Assembly: GCA_003222245.1 (NCBI GenBank) | Contig: QHVH01000026.1 | Span: 30,398-94,397 of the forward strand | Reading direction: 5' to 3' | Source: Blastocatellia bacterium AA13 | GTDB lineage: Bacteria; Acidobacteriota; Blastocatellia; UBA7656 | DNA: 64,000 nucleotides | Part shown: one piece after another, positions 62,947-64,000 of the stretch | Numbering within the stretch: position 1 is the first letter of the stretch | Layout: each line of letters begins with the position of its first letter | The notes under the pieces: generated by a model | Seen by the model: only the letters and a program-made list of their open reading frames with translations | Databases searched by the model: none | What the model was told of the DNA's origin: nothing | Translations under genes and position numbers: made by a program

Positions 62947-64000
62947 TCAATTCTTTGTTCCCGGCGGCGCCGGAGTCGCCGGTCTATCGACTCGCTGCGG
63001 CCGCGGTTCGGGTTGCGGTCGAGCCGGCATCTGTTCTTTAGTGAATCGCGGAAGGAGTTCGTCGCGCATTGCCAGTTGATACACCGCGGCTGCAATGACT
63101 ATCGCCGATTTTTTTACGTCGTCCTCGATGATGCGTTCATAGGTATCGAGGCTTGTGTGCCAGGTGTAGGTTCCGTATTCGATGGGATCCTGCTGCATTC
63201 CGATTCCGGGAAGGCCGGCCTGGCTGAACGAAGTGTTGTCCGATCCCCCAAGGGCCCGGCTCTGCGATGCCAATGCGCCCATCACACCGAGATCTTCAAA
63301 TGACGCAAGCGACTGTCTGAGAACCGAAGCCGCTTCCGGAGGTCCAAACACATTCGCTCCTCTGGCGCGGCCGGTGCCTGAATCGATGTTGAAGTAGGCG
63401 CCGAGCTTTGCGAAGTCGGGCTTTGGCTCTTCAACCGAACCGAAGTGCTCCTTAACGTATGCCTGCGACCCGAGCAGCCCCTCTTCTTCTCCGCCCCACA
63501 ATGCCACGCGAATTGTGCGGCGCGGCTTTACTCCGATCGCTTTCAATATGCGCGCGGCCTCCATCATAGCGGCGCAGCCTACTGCGTTGTCGGTCGCTCC
63601 CGTAGCCGCATGCCAGGAATCCAGGTGGCCGCCGAGCATTATGACTTCGTCCTTTTTGTCGGTTCCGGGAATCTCGGCGACTGCGTTGTAAGAGGTCTTG
63701 CCTTCGGGATAGATGTGATTGACGATGTTGAATTCCAGCTCGACAGTCAGGCCGTCCGCAAGCAGCCGGGTTATTCGCCCGTAGTCTTCGTTTCGCATCA
63801 CTACGGTTGGAACCACCTTGTTCACGTCGAAGGTGCGGTTATTGAACGCTCGAATCTGTCCGTGATCGCGGCCGGCATCGTTGACGCGAATCGCGGCTCC
63901 GTTTTCGAGCAGAAACTTATCAGTCTGCTCGCCGATCTGCTGCGGAGTCAGCTTCGTCGGGTCCGGCGGTTCCTGCGGGCCTCTTGGTCCGCGCGGTCCC
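62947..64000 (-). CDS. M28-family zinc aminopeptidase, 5' end beyond window
   Basis: The coding frame is open to the window end (first complete codon at 63999-63997), so at least 350 residues are present and the start lies outside. Zinc-site blocks are [20 protein letters not shown] (His and Asp), [13 protein letters not shown] (Glu pair), FNIDSG (Asp) and [12 protein letters not shown] (His), in the normal M28 order. The C-terminus ends with a Pro/Arg-rich tail. An upstream PA-domain-like region is likely. An internal GTG start at 63825 would miss part of the gene and is rejected. It is probably a secreted aminopeptidase. Confidence 0.92.
   Translation of the reverse strand, partial: GPRGPRGPQEPPDPTKLTPQQIGEQTDKFLLENGAAIRVNDAGRDHGQIRAFNNRTFDVNKVVPTVVMRNEDYGRITRLLADGLTVELEFNIVNHIYPEGKTSYNAVAEIPGTDKKDEVIMLGGHLDSWHAATGATDNAVGCAAMMEAARILKAIGVKPRRTIRVALWGGEEEGLLGSQAYVKEHFGSVEEPKPDFAKLGAYFNIDSGTGRARGANVFGPPEAASVLRQSLASFEDLGVMGALASQSRALGGSDNTSFSQAGLPGIGMQQDPIEYGTYTWHTSLDTYERIIEDDVKKSAIVIAAAVYQLAMRDELLPRFTKEQMPARPQPEPRPQRVDRPATPAPPGTKN

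Overview
The window looks like chromosomal DNA of an Acidobacteriota member, probably of the Blastocatellia type. The evidence is a protein of the 'VWFA-related Acidobacterial domain' family (55446-56414), paired DUF3857 secreted proteins, paired M16 peptidases, many secreted proteins without known function, and mid-range GC. The taxonomic call is an inference. Nothing looks like a prophage, plasmid, insertion sequence, CRISPR array, rRNA or tRNA. Genes are densely packed on both strands; trmD and an M28 peptidase run off the two window ends.

Layout. 1-3.5 kb (minus): the conserved ffh-rpsP-khpA-rimM-trmD translation cluster. 3.7-6.6 kb: a DoxX-like protein, an MFS transporter and a Cys-rich zinc-ribbon protein. 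6.6-9.9 kb (minus): an aquaglyceroporin coupled to a di-heme peroxidase fused to a beta-helix. 10-16.2 kb (plus): a DUF4350 protein, a short NfeD, a SPOR protein, lipA, lnt and prfB; prfB carries a textbook +1 programmed frameshift. 16.2-19.8 kb: a hydrolase, a secreted protein, and a two-gene redox unit of a thioredoxin-fold fusion and a UGSC-family selenoprotein whose in-frame TGA is followed by a SECIS-like hairpin. 21.4-23.8 kb: an ECF sigma factor, its anti-sigma factor and a secreted protein. 24-32.3 kb: egtB, a TSUP permease, an M20 peptidase, a deoxyhypusine-synthase-like enzyme, a thioesterase, OmpA and a PfkB kinase. 33-41 kb (minus): an aspartyl-protease/TPR gene broken by an internal deletion, then glmS, glmU and yvcK.

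41-45.3 kb: a roughly 780-bp gap rich in inverted repeats, then glyS, a cytochrome c and a CCA-adding enzyme. 45.4-50.4 kb: an iron-transport operon behind a perfect Fur-box-like palindrome. It encodes FTR1 fused to a DUF2318 domain, two FtsX/MacB-type permeases, and an ABC ATPase fused to a whole DtxR/MntR-like metal-sensor region. 50.4-51.3 kb is mostly noncoding, with a 17-bp tandem repeat and a long hairpin. 51.3-64 kb: two DUF3857 proteins (one without the transglutaminase cysteine), the VWFA protein, ndk, a GNAT enzyme, miaA, two M16 proteins (one without the zinc motif), a DinB protein and an M28 peptidase.

The items most worth following are the UGSC selenoprotein with its thioredoxin-fusion partner, and the iron operon whose ATPase carries its own apparent metal sensor.
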